This document shows positions 1 to 10,952 of a stretch of 64,000 nucleotides of DNA, piece after piece. Position 1 is the first letter of the stretch; each line of letters opens with the position of its first letter. A program made the translations under genes and the position numbers. The notes under the pieces were generated by a model. That model was not told the origin of the DNA. It did not search any database and saw only the letters and a list, made by a program, of their open reading frames with translations. Source of the stretch: Prionace glauca (taxonomy: Eukaryota; Chordata; Chondrichthyes; Carcharhiniformes; Carcharhinidae); contig CM075760.1 in the NCBI GenBank assembly GCA_037974335.1, positions 49,062,469-49,126,468 of the forward strand, read 5' to 3'.

Positions 1-54
1 TGTGTCTTACACCAGATGAAAGATTGTGGGTGTGGAGCAAGCATTTCGACATTT

Positions 55-520
55 GTTACTGCAATGATTTGATTTATTGTCACATATATTAGCATACAGT
101 GAAAAGCATTGTTTCTTGCTCATGATACAGACAAAGCATTCTGTTTATGGAGAAATAAACAAGAAGGTGCAGAATGTAGTGTTTAAGTCGTAGCTAGGGT
201 GGAAAGATCAACCTAATGCAAGGTAGGTCCATTCAAAAGTCTGATGACAGAAGAGAAGAAGCTGTTTTTGAGTCAGTCAGCACATGGCCTCAGACTTTTA
301 TATCTTTTTACCAATGGAAGAAGGTGGAAGAGAGAATGTCCGAGATGCGTGGGGTCCTTAATTATGCTGGCTACTTTGCCAAGTGTACACAGAGTCAACG
401 GATGTGAGACTGGTCTGAGTGATGGACTGGTTTTCATTTACTACCCTTTGTAGTTTCTGGCAGAAGGGTTAAGACACGTCGGGGAAAAGGTTCATATTGT
501 CAGTATTACGAACAACACAG
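55..520 (+). repeat. Probable dispersed repeat, family not assigned
   Basis: Non-coding stretch beginning with a Pol-III-unlike AT-rich head (attgtcacatatattagcat) and running into ggaagaaggtggaagagaga and gtggggtccttaattatgct. I recall this wording as a high-copy interspersed repeat of cartilaginous fish but cannot name the family or fix its ends from this window. Confidence 0.35.
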
Positions 521-769
521 GAAAGCCAGGGCCTGAGAGAGAGAGAGAGCCACCTCAGACAAGTTGATATTTCGGGGTTAAATGGAATTATTGGAATATG
601 AGCTCCCTGATTGAGGCAGTTAATGCTGTCCACTCCAGGAGCTCTGCAGATGTATATAATATGGAGTGTCTTGGTTAGCAGAATTCAGGATGTGTACACT
701 CAGGATGTGGACAGGTGGTTTTATCACTCGACTATTAATAGAGAAACTCAGCTAATGTATTGGGCACCC

Positions 770-985
770 GGATTCCAATCTCGTCACAGCAGATGGTGGA
801 ATTTGAATAAATAGGTCTGGAGCTTAGAATCCGCTGGTGACCATAAAAACATTGTTGATTGTCGGAAAGCCCTAACTGGTTCACCAATGTCCCAGGAAAG
901 GAAATTTGTTGTCCTTACGTGGTCAGGCCTAACCGTGACTCCAGGGTCGCAACAATGTGGTTGACACTTAATTGTCCTCTGAACA
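770..985 (+). mobile_element. Old tRNA-derived SINE, 5' truncated (type 2)
   Basis: Starts near the B-box region (gattccaatctcgtcacagc) and continues through agatggtggaatttgaata and the tail gcaacaatgtggttgacact. The same family, with its head, occurs at 49598-49875. Diverged and non-autonomous. Confidence 0.6.
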
Positions 986-1129
986 CGGGTGACTAGGAGG
1001 CCGAGCCGCGAAGGCAGATACCTTGAGCTGGTTACAATTAACAGACAACTGGTCGCATCCCCAATGGAAGAAACAGTAATCATGAACTTTTTCAAAATTC
1101 TCCCAGCAGCAGCCAATAATATTTGGCTG

Positions 1130-1575
1130 TGGAGGCAAACTTACCCAGTCCTGAATAAACTGAAGAGAAGTAAGAGCTGATGGGGGAAACCAAAAGGCTG
1201 TTACAGCAGAATTGCACCCATATTGGAGTGGCAGAGAACAGCTGACTGTGGAAGATGGCATACTCCTATGGGGTTCAAGAGTGTCATCCTGAGACACCAT
1301 CCCAACCCGGCCGAACTTTACCATGGCCACCCAGGAGTGGCAAACTGACGATCCTCCAAATTGCCACGTCTGGTGGCCAGGTATGGATACAGATATTTGC
1401 TTGTGTGTCAATGTTGGCAATGTCAACAAGGGCAGAACAGTCACCAGTCACGATGCTTTACACTTGGGTTGGCCGTAGACGTGACTGCACATGGACAGTG
1501 CCGGACCGTTCATGGGGTCTGTGTTCCTGATATTGGTAGATGCTCATTCAAAATGGATGGCCATACACAGGATGA
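1130..1575 (+). mobile_element. Fossil Ty3/gypsy-like LTR element fragment (integrase region)
   Basis: Broken remnant of a Ty3/gypsy-type pol gene, covering the end of the polymerase-RNase H linker and the start of the integrase. Recognisable pieces include the zinc-finger region with WWPGMD and the CQQGQNSHQ Cys pair, and the start of the catalytic core. No LTRs or other genes are present near it. It has several breaks and looks old. An old SINE lies directly upstream. Confidence 0.6.
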
Positions 1576-1711
1576 GTTAATCAAATACAAGGAGAAGAGT
1601 GGAGAAACTTCACACCTCTTTCTTGACACCAGGCATTCTGCAGGTGTTGAATTCTAAAAATGGACCACCCTCCATCAGTCAGGAATTTGTGCATTGCATG
1701 AAGTTGAACAA

Positions 1712-2253
1712 TATTTGATGCGTTGATGTAGAGGGTACTGGTGAGGCCGCAACAGGAATACCGTGTGCAGTTTTGATCGGCGTACTTGTGGAAGGATATA
1801 TTGGCCTTGGAGGGAGTGCAGAGAAGGTTCACTGGGCTGATACCAGAGATGAGGGGGTTAACCTATGAGGAGAGATTTAATAGACTGTATCTGTACTCAT
1901 TGGAGTTTCGAAGGCTGAGGGGGGATCTTATAAGATAATGAAGGGGATGGATAGGGTAGAGGTAGAGAGTTTCTTCCCGCTTAGAAAGGACAGCAGGACT
2001 AGAGGGCACAGCCTCAAAATAATGGGGGGAGGACAGTTTAGATCGGAGTTGAGGAGGAACTTCTTCACTCAAAGTGTGGTGAATCTCTGGAATTCTCTGC
2101 CCATTGAAGTGGTGGAGGCTACCTCGCTGAATACATTTAAGTCATGGGTAGATAGATTTCTGATAGACAAGGGAATTAAGGGTTATGGGGAGAAAGCGGG
2201 AAAGTGGAATTGATCCACTTCAGATCAGCCATGATCTTGTCGAATGGCAGGGC
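1712..2253 (+). mobile_element. CR1-clade LINE fragment, 5' part of a split copy
   Basis: Encodes the end of the reverse-transcriptase ORF in pieces (GVQRRFTGLIPEMRGLTYEE ... FFTQSVVNLWNSLPIEVVEA), closely like the long CR1 copy at 44255-46976 but with stops and frameshifts. It breaks off at gaatggcagggc, and the continuation (aggctcggaggcctactgct) resumes at 3841 after an inserted second CR1, so this copy predates the insertion. Confidence 0.85.
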
Positions 2254-3840
2254 ATAGAACATAGAACATAGAACATTACAGCGCAGAACAGGCCCTTCGG
2301 CCCACGATGTTGCGCCGACCAGTTACAAAACAATGACCCACTAGCCTAAACCAATCCCTTTTCATCCATAAACCTATCCACAGATCTTTTAAACGCCCCC
2401 AAACTAGGTGCATTTACAACTGCAGCTGGCAGGGCATTCCAGTCCCTCACCACCCTCTGGGTAAAGAACCTACCCCTGACATCTGTCCTATAACTACCCC
2501 CCCTTAATTTAAAATCGTGCCCCCTCGTGCTAGCTTTCTCCATCCGAGGAAAAAGGCTATCACTATCTACCCTGTCTAAACCTCTAATCATCTTATATGT
2601 TTCAATGAGATCCCCTCTTAGCCGCCTTCTTTCCAGCGAAAACAACCCCAAATCTCTCAATCTCTCCTCATAGGATCTCCCCTCCATACCAGGCAACATC
2701 CTGGTAAACCTCCTCTGCACCCTCTCCAAAGCCTCTACATCCTTCCTGTAATGTGGGGACCAGAACTGCACACAAAACTCCAAGTGCGGCCGCACCAGAG
2801 ATGTGTACAGTTGCATCATGACGCTGCAACTCCTAAATTCAATCCCCCTACCAATAAACGCCAAAACTCCATATGCCTTCTTAACAACCTTATCTACTTG
2901 ATTCCCAACTTTCAGGGATCTATGTACACATACACCTAGATCCCTCTGCTCCTCCACACTATTCAAAGTCCTCCCGTTAGCACTATACTCAACACATCTG
3001 TTATTCCTACCGAAATGAATTACCTCACACTTCTCCACATTAAACTCCATCCGCCACCTCTCAGCCCAGCTCTGCAACCTTTCTAAGTCATCCTGCAAAC
3101 TATGACACCCTTCCTCACAATCTACCACACCTCCGACTTTGGTGTCATCAGCAAACTTACTAATCCACCCAACTATACCCTCATCCAGATCATTAACCAT
3201 AGAACCCTACAGTGCAGAAACAGGCCCTTCGGCCCATCGAGTCTGCACCGAACACAATCCCACCCAGACCCTATCCCCACATCCCTACACATTTTACCTG
3301 CTAATCCCTCTAACCTACACATCCCAGGACACTAAGGGGCAATTTTAGCATAGCCAATGAACCTAACCCGCACATCTTTGGACTGTTTGTAATTTAATAA
3401 AAATTACAAACAGCAGTGGCCCCAAAACAGATCCCTGAGGCACACCACTTGTAACCGAACTCCATGACGAATATTTCCCATCAACCACCACTCTCTGTCT
3501 CCTATCTGCTAGCCAATTCCTGATCCAATTACCTAGATCACCCCCAATCCCATACATCTGCATTTTCTGCAGAAGCCTACCATGGTAAACCTTATCAAAC
3601 GCCTTGCTAAAATCCATATACACCACATCAACTGCCTTACCCCTATCCACCTCTTTGGTCACTTTCTCAAAGAACTCGATAAGGTTAGTAAGGCATGACC
3701 TACCCGCTACAAAACCATGCTGACTGTCTCTAATCAACTCATTACTTTCCAAATAACTATAAATCCTGTCTCTAATAATCCTTTCCAAAACCTTACCCAC
3801 CACAGAAGTAAGACTCACCGGTCTATAATTCCCAAATTAT
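2254..3840 (-). mobile_element. CR1-clade LINE, RT region to 3' end, inserted in another CR1
   Basis: 5'-truncated CR1 of a second subfamily. The minus strand encodes PVSLTSVVGKVLERIIRD, motif A (YMDFSKAFDKV), motif B (SGVPQGSVLGP) and, after an inserted SINE, motif C (SKFADDTKVGG) and the C-terminal FTRMLPG ... FFTQRVVRDWNALP region. The 3' tail is TTCTATG repeated, typical of CR1. Flanked by an AGGGC duplication. The two ORF halves (3363-3818 and 2346-3200) are open, so the copy is fairly young. Confidence 0.9.
3198..3390 (-). mobile_element. SINE 3' half (type 1) inside the CR1
   Basis: On the minus strand it reads agatgtgcgggttaggttca ... and ends with gggccgaagggcctgtttct. It interrupts the CR1 reading frame between motif B and motif C and is therefore the youngest of the three nested elements. 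The same tail is on the plus strand at 17650-17850. Confidence 0.82.
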
Positions 3841-3895
3841 AGGGCAGGCTCGGAGGCCTACTGCTGCTCCCATTTCTTATGTTCTTATGCGTTAG
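3841..3895 (+). mobile_element. CR1 3' end, other half of the copy split at 2253
   Basis: Holds the CR1 3' end, gctcggaggcctactgctgc followed by the TTCTTATG-type octamer tail. Together with 1712-2253 it makes one plus-strand copy interrupted by 2254-3840; AGGGC is repeated at both edges. Confidence 0.8.
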
Positions 3896-4044
3896 GACAG
3901 TGCCCACATTACCCATCATCCAATGGTCTGGCAGAAAGAGTTGTGTTCCCTGACAACTGAGTCGATATTGAAGAGAATCCTCAGCACCACAGGACATAAA
4001 CAAACGGTCCCAGTTCCAGTGCTGCATAAATCCACCTGTGGCTT

Positions 4045-5455
4045 GAATCCTCTTTGTGCCCCTCTCACACTCTCCTCAAGGTGCTGAGCGTCTGTCCCAG
4101 TTTCCCCCTCTCACACTCTCCTCAAGGTGCTGAGTATCTGTCCCAGTTTCCCCCTCTCACACTCTCCTCCAGGTGCTGAATATCTGTCCCAGTTTCCCCC
4201 TCTCACACTCTCCTCCAGGTGCTGAGTGTCTGTCCCAGTTTCCCCCTCTCACACTCTCCTCCAGGTGCTGAGTGTCTGTCCCAGTGTCCCTTCTCCCACT
4301 CTGCTCAAGGTGCTGACTGTCTGCCCCAGTTTACACCTCCCACACTTTCCTCAAGGTGCTGACTGTCTATGCCACTGTCACAGTGACCCCCACATGATCC
4401 TATGGGGGGGGGGGAGGGTCTGACTGTCTGTCTCAGTGTCCCCCTCTCACACTTTCCTCAAGGTGCTAACTGTCTATGCCACTGTCACAGTGACCCCCAC
4501 ACACTTCGGGGGGGGGGGGGGGAGGGGTGGTGTGACTGTCTGTCTCAGTGTCTCCCTCTCACACTTTCCTCAAGGTACTAACTCTCTGCCCTGGTGTCAC
4601 AGTAACCCTCTCGAACACTCTCCTCAAGGAGCTGACTGTCATAGTATCCTAGTGCCCTCCCCTCATAATCTCCTCAAGGTGCAAACTCTCTGCCCTGGTG
4701 TCCCAGTGATCGCCCCTCTCACACTCTCCTCAAGGCGTTGCTTGCCTCTCTCGGTGTCCCAGTGACCCCCTCTCACAAGGTACTGTTTTACTGTCCCAAT
4801 GTGCCAGTGACCCCCTCTCACACTCTCCTCAAGGTGCTCACTATCAGTCCCACAGTCTCAGTGCCCCCCTCAGACTCACCTCATGGTGCTCACTGTCAGT
4901 CCCACAGTCCCAGTGTCCCCCTCAGACTCACCTCAAGGTGCTCACTGTCAGTCCCACAGTCCCAGTGCCACCCTCAGACTCACCTCATGGTGCTCACTGT
5001 CAGTCCCACAGTCCCAGTGTCCCCCTCAGACTCACCTCAAGGTGCTCACTGTCAGTCCCACAGTCCCAGTGTCCCCCTCACACTCTCCTCAATGTGCTCA
5101 CTGTCAGTCCCACAGTCCCAGTGTCCCCCTCAGACCCACCTCAAGGTGCTCACTGTCAGTCCCACAGTCCCAGTGTCTCCATCAGACTCACCTCAAGGTG
5201 CTCACTGTCAGTCCCACAGTCCCAGTGTCCCCCTCAGACCCACCTCAAGGTGCTCACTGTCAGTCCCACAGTCCCAGTGTCCCCCTCAGACTCTCCTCAA
5301 GGTGCTCACTGTCAGTCCCACAGACCCAGTGTCCCCCTCAGACTCACCTCATGGTGCTCACTGTCAGTCCCACAGTCCCAGTGTCCCCCTCACACTCTCC
5401 TCAAGGTGTTCACTGTCAGTCCCACAGACCCAGTGTCCCCCTCAGACTGTCCTCA
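4045..5455. repeat. Minisatellite, 46-bp units grading into 52-bp units
   Basis: Tandem array around the core ctcaaggtgctgactgtctg. The first units repeat every 46 bp (cctcaaggtgctgagtgtct, then cccagtttccccctctcaca). From about 4860 to 5455 the period is 52 bp with ggtgctcactgtcagtccca and much higher identity between units, a recent homogenised expansion. G-runs of 11 or more at 4406 and 4509 interrupt the array. Long ORFs here arise because the unit lacks stops in all three frames. Confidence 0.92.
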
Positions 5456-5879
5456 AGGTTACCCAATTAGCTTCTTCTGTGCTGCAATGAGTTTATGACT
5501 GGAAATATATAATGTAGCTGCAGTAATATATTACAGAGCTAGAAATTAATAAGAAATGGAAATGGGGGAGTGCTTTACTCAGAGATGTGAGAGAGAGGAG
5601 GAAGTTCTAGGTTTTCTGAGGATCAATCTTCATTCACCCAAAGCCTGCAGTTCGATTCGCTGGAGGACCAGAGATTTTCCAGTCCTCCAACTCTCCTATT
5701 GGTCCACATCTAAGCTTGCTGGTCACAGAGGTTGGGCACAGCCCCGCACATGTGCAGATTCCCTTCTTCCTTTGGACATGTACAGTCCTGGGCTGGGGGG
5801 GAGGGGGGAGATCACCGAGCGGCTTCTCACTCTGGGCGGAGCCACCAGCCGCATGAGCAGAAACCTTGGCTCGAGGAGG

Positions 5880-6110
5880 GGAAGGGGAATAATGGGTGGG
5901 GGAGGGGGTCCCGGGATGGGGAGGGGAACAATGGGTGGGGGCGGGGCCCCAGAGGGGGAAGGGAAGGGGAAGGGGAACAGTGGGTGGGGGCAGGGCTTCT
6001 GGGAGGCGAGGGGAACTATGGGTGGGGGTGGGGCTCCCAGAAGGGGAGGGAGCAATGGGTGGGAGTGGGACTCCTGGCAGGGGGGCAATGGGTGGGGGCA
6101 GGGCACCCAT
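5880..6110 (+). repeat. G-rich minisatellite with quadruplex potential
   Basis: Eight or so degenerate units of gggaacaatgggtgggggcg type, each with two or more runs of three to six G. Many G4-type tracts on the plus strand. No coding support: the overlapping ORFs in several frames follow from the repeat. Confidence 0.85.
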
Positions 6111-6114
6111 GTCC

Positions 6115-6460
6115 CATGAGGCATACAAGATGATCAATGGATTGGATACGGTGGATAGTGTGAGCCTTTTACCTCGGATGGTGATGGCTAACACAAGGGG
6201 TCATAGCTTTAAATAAATGGCTGGTTACTACAGGACGGATATCAGAGGTAGGTTCTTTACTCAGAGGGTAGTAAGGTCATGCCTGCAGCAGTTGTGGACT
6301 CGCCAACTTTAAGGGCGTTCAAATGGTCAGTGGATAGGCATATGGATAACATTGAAATAGTTTAGGCTAGAGGGTCATTAGATTGTTGCGCCAACCAGTG
6401 GAACCATTGAGGGCCGAAGTGCCTGTACTGCGCTATAATGTTCTATGTTCTTTGTCCGTG
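6115..6460 (+). mobile_element. CR1 3' fragment
   Basis: atacaagatgatcaatggat through gacggatatcagaggtaggt matches the end of the subfamily seen at 2254-3840 and ends in gttctatgttcttt. Only the C-terminal coding part and 3' tail remain, with frame damage. Confidence 0.8.
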
Positions 6461-6527
6461 TGCTGGAGTTCCCACCCCCCTGACCTTACAATTACGAAGG
6501 GGTTCAATAATCCAGATGTGATTTCGA

Positions 6528-6822
6528 GGGCAGCACAGTGGGTTAGCACTGCTGCCTCATAGCACAGGGACCCGGGTTCGATTCCTGGCTTGGGTCTCTG
6601 TTGTGTGGAGTTTGCATGTTCTTCCCGTGTCTGCGTGGGTTTCCTCCAGGTGCTCCAGTTTCCTCCCACAGTCCAAAAAGATGTGCTGGTTAGGTGCATT
6701 AGCCATGCTAATTTCACCCTCAGTGTACCCAACCAGCAGCCAGAGTGGGAGGACAAGGGGGTTTTCATAACAACTTCACTGCAGTGTTAACGTAAGCCTA
6801 CTTGTGACTAATAAATAAGCTC
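6528..6822 (+). mobile_element. Full-length tRNA-derived SINE (type 1)
   Basis: A tRNA-like head with A box (gtgggttagcactg) and B box (gggttcgattcc) is followed by the body tttgcatgttcttcccgtgt, the conserved tttcctcccacagtccaaaa and a tail ending actaataaataagct. Best full-length example in the window; others lie at 12663, 14640, 18826 and 33066. Confidence 0.82.
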
Positions 6823-7309
6823 TAACAGGAGAAAGTTCTTTATCCAGCGAGTGGTGAGAATGACAGACTCATCACTACAGCGAGTGACTGAGGTGAACAG
6901 CATGAATACACTGAAGGGGAAGCTAGATACATACATGAGGGAGAAAGGAATAGAAGGATATGCTGGTGGGGGGAGATGAAGAGGGGTGGGTGGAGGCTCA
7001 TGTGGAACATAAACACTGACACAGACTGACTGAGTCGACTGGCCTGGCCCTGTGCTGTAGACTCAATGGAATACAGACAAATGTATTTATTTTAGACCTA
7101 TCTGGAGTGGTAGAAAAAACACTATTTACTGTCCAGGATTAAATAAATGTCCTTCATCAGCTTTTGTGGATCATTTCAGTGGAAATGTGCTCTCCCAGGC
7201 TCAAAGAGTATCAGCCCACTTGGAGCAAAGTTGTGAGACTGGCACATTGTGAATTCTCACTACATCGAAGGCATCTCAATCTAGTCTACACATTGTAGTA
7301 AACTAAAAT

Positions 7310-7488
7310 CAAGGGGCTCATTGAAGAATTCTACACTGCCCCCCCACATCGCCGAAGGGCAAAAAACATTAGCGGATGTCATATATGGACCTCCAAACTG
7401 CAGTGGTGATGTTGGGAATGGCATTAAACATAAAATCAGAGATGCATGTGATAAGGGAGTATTGGTGATCATGGATGATTTTAATTTG
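7310..7488 (+). mobile_element. CR1 endonuclease fragment, left part
   Basis: Encodes LADVIYGPPN ... VLVIMDDFNL, corresponding to LVGVVYRPPN and VVMGDFNLHIDW in the long CR1. The coding match is cut after the DFNL codons by the element at 7489-8238 and resumes at 8239. Confidence 0.82.
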
Positions 7489-8238
7489 GTAAAAAGTCTG
7501 ACAATACCAGGTTTTAGTCCAACCGATTTATTTGATAATATTCTCACAAGCAAGCAAGCTTTCGAGGGGACTGCCTCTTCGTCAGGTGAATGGAGAGTTC
7601 TGGCCTCAGACAGAGCATATAAAGCACAGACAGTTGCTGATTGACCATGCAGACGCTACGACAACGGATGAATGAACATCGCTCGACAGTCACCAGGCAA
7701 GACTGTTCCCTTCCTGTTGGCGAACACTTCAGCGGTCACGGGCATTCAGCCTCTGACCTTCGGGTAAGCATTCTCCAAGGCGGCCTCATGACACACGACA
7801 GCGCAGAGTCGCTGAACAGAGACTGATAGCCAAGTTCCGCACACATGAGGACGGTCTCAACAGGGATCTTGGGTTCATGTCGCACTATCAGTAACCCTCG
7901 TGACTTGCCTGGGTTTGCAAAACCTCACTTACTGTACTGTCTGGAGACAATACACATCTCTTTAAACTGTGATCACTGCTCCTTCCACTCACATTATCAG
8001 CCACTTTAAGACTTGAACAGCAGATTAGGTGTAAGGATTCGCATTCTAATCAGCAACTATCTGTGCTTTATATGCTCTGTCTGAGGCCAGAACTCTCCAT
8101 TCACCTGACGAAGAGGCAGTCCCCTCGAAAGCTTACTTGCTTGTGAGAATATTATCAAATAAATCAGTTGGACTAAAACCTGGTGCTGTCAGACTTTTTA
8201 CTGTGTTTACGCCAGTCCAATGCCGGCACACCCACATC
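7489..8238 (+). mobile_element. Penelope-like element, short copy with inverted ends
   Basis: 750 bp flanked by a perfect 14-bp duplication of CR1 sequence (7475-7488 and 8239-8252, atgattttaatttg). The two ends (about 7489-7643 and 8052-8233) are inverted copies of each other, with few differences. The centre encodes the C-terminal part of a GIY-YIG-type endonuclease: RQRMNEHRSTVTRQDCSLPV, then GEHFSGHGHSASDLRV. This endonuclease and the inverted terminal repeats are known features of Penelope-like elements. The frame is broken and the reverse transcriptase is absent. Confidence 0.78.
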
Positions 8239-8600
8239 ATGATTTTAATTTGCACATAGATTGAGCAAATCAAATTAGCCACAATGCCGTAGAAGAGAAT
8301 TCCTGGAATGTATACAGGATGGTTTAATTGACCAATATGTGGAGGAACCAACTGGAGAGCAAGCCAGCAAGCCAGTACTGTGTAGTGAGAAGGGAATCAT
8401 TGCCAATCCAATTGTACCAGACACCTTCAGGATGAGCAACTGCAACATGATAGATTTTTTAAAATCAAACTGGAGAATGAGGTAGTTGATTCGGAGATGA
8501 GGGTGCTCAATCTTAAGAAAACTATGAGGATATGAGACGTGAGTTGGCCTTGATAGATTGGGGAGAGTTACTTTAAGAGATGACAGTGGATAGATGGCAC
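8239..8600 (+). mobile_element. CR1 endonuclease fragment, right part
   Basis: Continues the CR1 at 7488: HDFNLHIDWANQISHNAVEE and on through IQDGLIDQYVEEPT, matching DFNLHIDWSTHVGHGGLEEE and EPTRE of the long copy at 44255. Several stops follow; the match fades near 8600 after ggccttgatagattggggag. Confidence 0.8.
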
Positions 8601-9534
8601 AGGGAGCAAACCTGTGATTACAACCCAAGAGGTCCTGCTTTTTAACTTTCTACCTAACTCCCTTAACTGCTGTTGCAGGACATCGTCACTCTTCCTACCT
8701 TTGTACCAATATGTAACATGGCCACTGGTTGTTCACTCTCTCACTTCAGAATGCTTACTGCCCTTTTGGAGACTTCCTGGACCCTGACACCAGGGAGGCA
8801 ACACAACATCCTGAAGTCTCTTTCATGCCCACAGAAGCACCTATTTGCACCCCTAACTATAGAGCTCCTTATAACTATTGCTCTAGTGCTCTTTGTACCT
8901 CCCTGCTTAATAACAAAGCCAGCTGTGGTGCCAGTGCTCTGTTTGCTGTATTTATCCCCCAATAGGCTATAACTCTCCAACAGTATCCAAAACAGTGTAC
9001 TTGTTAGAGAAGGAGATGACCACAGGGGATTCCTACGTTGACTGCCTGCCTCTTCTAGCAGTCACCCATCTATCTGCCTGCACCTTGGGTGTGGCCAAGT
9101 TTCTAAAGCTCCTATCTATGACACTTTCCGTCATCTTCATTCTGCTAAGTGCATCCAACTGTTGCTCCAACCTATCCATGCTGGCCGTAAGGAGCTGCAA
9201 GTGGGTGCATTTCCTGTAGATTTAGTCATCCGGGACGCTGGAAGCATCACAGATCTCCCACATCTCACAAGTGCAGCACTTAACCCCACTGACTGACATT
9301 TTGAGCACCAATTAAATTATTTAAGAACATTTATAAAACTCTTACCTTCACTTTTACCTTCTTGCAGTATCCTCTTTTTCAGATAAATTGGGGTTGTTCT
9401 CCTTGGAGCAAAGTGGATTGATAGAGGTGTACAAAGGTACGTGGAGGTGTCGAAGTTTACATGCTCTGTTTACACATATACAAGCTTTCTGGGTCATCCA
9501 GTCTCGAAACGTTGGTTCATTTTCTCTGAAGTGG
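8601..9534. other. Intergenic stretch, nothing recognised
   Basis: No gene, RNA or clear repeat seen. Short ORFs on both strands lack family resemblance. Ordinary base composition. Confidence 0.4.
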
Positions 9535-9780
9535 AGATGGCGGTGTTGGACCGGGGTAAACACAGTAAGAAGTCTCAATGCACCAGATTAAAGTGCAATG
9601 GGTTTACTTGGTAGCAAAATCCACTAGCTTTCTGTGTGCTGCTCGTTCGTCAGGTGAGTGGGAGTTCTGTCCACAAACAAGGCATAGAAAGACACAAACT
9701 CAATTTACAAAATAATGGTTGGAATGCAAATTTTTGCAGGTAATCTAGTCTTAAAGGTACAGACAATGTGAGTGGGGAGA
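9530..9780 (+). mobile_element. Penelope-like terminal repeat copy
   Basis: gtggagatggcggtgttgga, then acagtaagaagtctcaatgc and gttcgtcaggtgagtgggag follow the arm of the element at 7489. The same end appears at 10813 and 53195. Solo end with no coding part. A further short dispersed motif (cacagatgctgtcagatctg) follows at 9797 and recurs near 28690. Confidence 0.65.
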
Positions 9781-9984
9781 GTGTTCTATTCTCTCTCCAC
9801 AGATGCTGTCAGATCTGCTTAGATTTTACAGTATTTTCTGTTTTTATTTCCCTTTATTTTTCGTTCCCTGTCACCGCTCTGCCTCATCAATGAGACATTG
9901 GGACTCAGAGAGTTGATGCAATTTGATGGACAAGTTGTCTCCATTCTGAACAATGGGGAACAAGCTCCTCCCACTTAATGACAT

Positions 9985-10400
9985 CATTGCCCTCTACAAA
10001 CATGGCGGCCGCGAGTACGCACTGCTGCATATTGCCCCCAATAAAGATGGCGAACGTTAACTCGGGACGAAGCTGAGGAGCTGCGGCCCTGCTCGGTACA
10101 AACTGGGTCCGGGAAGACCCCTTCCGCGGTTTGCTACTTACACCACATGCTTACGCATCGTTTTCACCCACCTGGGCGATCCATTGCTCTCTCCGTACCG
10201 CCAATCACCTCCAACAGATTTCCCAGCCCAAAACAAAGCCTACTTTCCACCGCCATTACTCACACTGCGCATGCTCCAATCAAAGCTGGACCCGCCCCTC
10301 TTTCGCTCCTATTGGTTGGAGGACCGAACGCTCCCGTTCAGTCCTCCAGCACCCCTCTTCCTATTGGTCCCCGCCGCCGTCAATCAGCCGGGCATTGTGA
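9985..10400. promoter_or_regulatory. CpG-rich promoter-like island
   Basis: Dense CpG, two YY1-type motifs (acaaacatggcggccgc and aaagatggcgaacg), two CCAAT boxes (ctattggttgg, ctattggtcc) and GC-box-like gacccgcccctct. This is the make-up of a TATA-less housekeeping promoter. No adjacent coding exon was recognised on either strand, so its gene is unknown or outside; could be a promoter shared with a non-coding RNA. Confidence 0.5.
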
Positions 10401-10812
10401 CAGTGACTTGCTATTTGTCCAATAATAACAGAGTCTCAGTGTAATAATGACACACACACAGGCTCCAGTCCAATCAGAGTGGAGATGGAGCACAGAGAAA
10501 ACACAGCAAAACACTGACTGACTCTGAGTGTAACATAAACAGTGTTTGTTCACATAATAAGAGTCACATTGCAGTATGTTAGTGAACACAGCATTAGATC
10601 CAATGTAATGATAATACAGTCAGTATCCAGTGCACCATAACCAAAGTTTAGGTTTCATTTGATAGTGTGACTGAGTCATGGTCTCTTGATATAATGTATT
10701 TAAATTCCAGTGTATGTTACTCTGCCACTGTCAGTATCAAACAATAACCTGTCTGTTATTCCAATTCTGCTGTATTTTACAACGTCGATGGTAGTCATGA
10801 CATAGAGATGCC

Positions 10813-10952
10813 GGCGTAAATACAGTAAGAAGTCTCAAAACACCAGGTTCAATGTCCAACCAGTTTATTTGATAGTAATCCCACAAGCTTTACTATCAAA
10901 TAAGATGGTTGAATTTAAACCTGGTGTTGTGAGACTTCTTACTGTATTTTAC
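10813..10952. repeat. Near-perfect inverted repeat made of two Penelope-like ends
   Basis: acagtaagaagtctcaaaac at the left is mirrored by tgtgagacttcttactgta at the right; arms of about 65 bp meet at actatcaaataa and ttatttgatagt around a short centre with caagctt. Head-to-head terminal repeats of the Penelope-like family, with hairpin potential. Confidence 0.72.

Noticed and set aside
4738-5498. Three overlapping Ser/Pro-rich ORFs of 186-250 codons
   Set aside because: All three frames are open because the 52-bp unit lacks stops; the peptides repeat every 52 residues as the arithmetic requires.
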